From an uncultured Muribaculaceae bacterium (GTDB lineage Bacteria; Bacteroidota; Bacteroidia; Bacteroidales; Muribaculaceae): a DNA stretch of 13,490 nt. The stretch lies in contig CAJUMR010000052.1 of assembly GCA_910587475.1 (NCBI GenBank), positions 1-13,490 on the forward strand. Direction: 5' to 3'. Positions 12,366 to 13,490 of the stretch are shown here, piece after piece; positions within the stretch are counted from its first letter, which is position 1, and each line of letters begins with the position of its first letter. The position numbers and the translations under genes were made by a program. The notes beneath the pieces were generated by a model that had not been told where the DNA came from, ran no database searches, and saw nothing but the letters and a program-made list of their open reading frames with translations.

Positions 12366-13490
12366 ATGATGGACAACAACTTTTCAAGCGACATACAGCT
12401 GCTGCTCGAGCGAAGCAAAAAGGAAGCGCTTCGCCACAACAACAGCAGCATCACCCCAGCCCACCTGCTGATAGCGATGCTGTCTGACATGGAGAGTGCC
12501 CCGAGCCGCATGATCGAAAAAGCATCTTCCTCGGCCTCTGCATATGAGCTGAAGCAGCAACTCGACGAATACCTGTTCAACGAGTCGACCGGTCCTGTCA
12601 AGGAACTGAGCGTGAGCGACCTCACCAACCGCATCGTCAAGCTGAGTGTGCTCGAAGCAAGGCTACTCAAAGCCAAACCTGTCGACACAGTCCACATTCT
12701 GCTCGCTCTCTTCCACAACTATGAAGTTCAAAACATGAAGTATATACAACCATTTATCAATGCAGGCGTCACCTACGACAAGCTCTATAGCCTTGCTGGA
12801 GACGTTACTGCCGCTCCTACTGCCGGATCTGAGTTTATCAACGACGACGAAGATGACGACATGCAGAAGCCCGCAGGCGAACACCAGTCATCTGCCTCTG
12901 CCAATTACGCCCAGACGGCAAACCGCGGTAAGAAAAAATCGGGCACCGACACTCCTGTGCTCGACAAATTCGGCCACGACATGACACGCGCCGCAGCCGA
13001 AAACCGGCTCGACCCCGTCGTAGGCCGCGAAACCGAGATCGAGCGTCTCGCCCAGATTCTGAGCCGACGCAAGAAAAACAACCCTGTGCTGATCGGCGAA
13101 CCCGGAGTCGGTAAGTCGGCCATTGTCGAAGGACTGGCGCTCAGGATCGTCAAAAGACAGGTGCCGCGAATTCTCTTCGACAAGCGCGTCGTGTCACTCG
13201 ATATGGCAGCCATCGTTGCCGGCACAAAATACCGCGGTGAATTTGAGGAACGCATCAAAGCCATCCTCAACGAGCTGTCGAAGAACCCCAACGTCATTCT
13301 GTTTATCGACGAGATACACACAATCGTCGGGGCTGGCAACACTCAGGGATCGATGGATGCCGCCAACATGCTCAAGCCTGCGCTCGCCCGCGGCGAATTG
13401 CAGTGCATAGGCGCGACAACCCTCGACGAATACAGAAAGAACATCGAAAAAGACGGTGCCCTCGAACGCCGTTTCCAGAAAGTGATGGTA
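12366..13490 (+). CDS. clpC: ClpC-type AAA+ protease chaperone, 3' end beyond window
   Basis: The first 375 codons of an open frame are present. The protein unfolds substrates and feeds them to the ClpP protease in the cytoplasm. Residues 1 to about 145 form the Clp N-terminal double repeat (ITPAHLLIAML and DTVHILLALF are its two conserved cores), though quite divergent from Firmicutes ClpC. An acidic, low-complexity linker follows (about 157-215). The first AAA+ domain then shows Walker A GEPGVGKSA (244-252, Lys250), the pore loop GTKYRGEFEER (286-296), Walker B LFIDEIH (Asp315, Glu316), sensor-1 GATT and the arginine-finger region LERRFQ just before the edge. The middle domain and second AAA+ ring are outside the window, so ClpC rather than ClpA or ClpB is the likeliest assignment, not a proven one. 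The start is the first of two adjacent ATGs. Confidence 0.9.
   Translation, partial: MMDNNFSSDIQLLLERSKKEALRHNNSSITPAHLLIAMLSDMESAPSRMIEKASSSASAYELKQQLDEYLFNESTGPVKELSVSDLTNRIVKLSVLEARLLKAKPVDTVHILLALFHNYEVQNMKYIQPFINAGVTYDKLYSLAGDVTAAPTAGSEFINDDEDDDMQKPAGEHQSSASANYAQTANRGKKKSGTDTPVLDKFGHDMTRAAAENRLDPVVGRETEIERLAQILSRRKKNNPVLIGEPGVGKSAIVEGLALRIVKRQVPRILFDKRVVSLDMAAIVAGTKYRGEFEERIKAILNELSKNPNVILFIDEIHTIVGAGNTQGSMDAANMLKPALARGELQCIGATTLDEYRKNIEKDGALERRFQKVMV

Overview
The window looks like chromosome from a gut-type Bacteroidota, order Bacteroidales, with Muribaculaceae as a tentative family guess. The grounds are: TAnnTTTG-type -7 promoter boxes in front of several genes, A-rich start contexts with no Shine-Dalgarno sequence, a DUF4293 membrane protein (a Bacteroidota family), a Bacteroidales-style ClpC, and roughly 50% GC core genes separated by AT-rich spacers. 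Family assignments rest on motifs recognised by eye, since no database search was possible.

Layout. Positions 1-50 hold the 5' part of a tRNA-Lys(UUU) on the minus strand with its own promoter. From 417 to 5868 four plus-strand genes follow: a secreted M3 zinc peptidase, a small membrane protein with a YcxB-like tail, a large cytoplasmic TPR protein behind a near-perfect sigma-54 (-24/-12) promoter, and a DUF4293 membrane protein. They end at a strong hairpin terminator (5896-5947). Convergent to them, on the minus strand, lie an iron-sulfur L-serine dehydratase (5972-7168) and an SLC45-like MFS sugar transporter (7284-9089) with an unusual ~175-residue extracytoplasmic insertion. A 16-bp perfect hairpin separates these two.

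Positions 9345-10760 form a low-GC accessory island. Two small minus-strand genes, a DUF6291-like 73-residue protein and a 71-residue two-helix membrane protein, are each preceded by a copy of the same ~100-bp promoter/leader repeat. The two repeats and the two start codons are offset by exactly 650 bp, so the repeat is a duplicated expression module attached to two unrelated genes. The island also holds a probable frameshifted small gene directly behind the membrane-protein gene, and a start-less 61-codon gene remnant.

The right end carries a MATE efflux pump (10763-12115) with a candidate palindromic operator just upstream of its -7 box. It is followed by the first 375 codons of a ClpC-type AAA+ chaperone. 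That gene appears to have two promoters, a housekeeping one and a second near-perfect sigma-54 site. The two matching sigma-54 sites, before the TPR gene and before clpC, suggest that both genes belong to one RpoN-dependent, possibly stress-related, regulon. These sites and the repeated promoter cassette are the most interesting signals here. I saw no CRISPR array, transposase, rRNA or replication origin.
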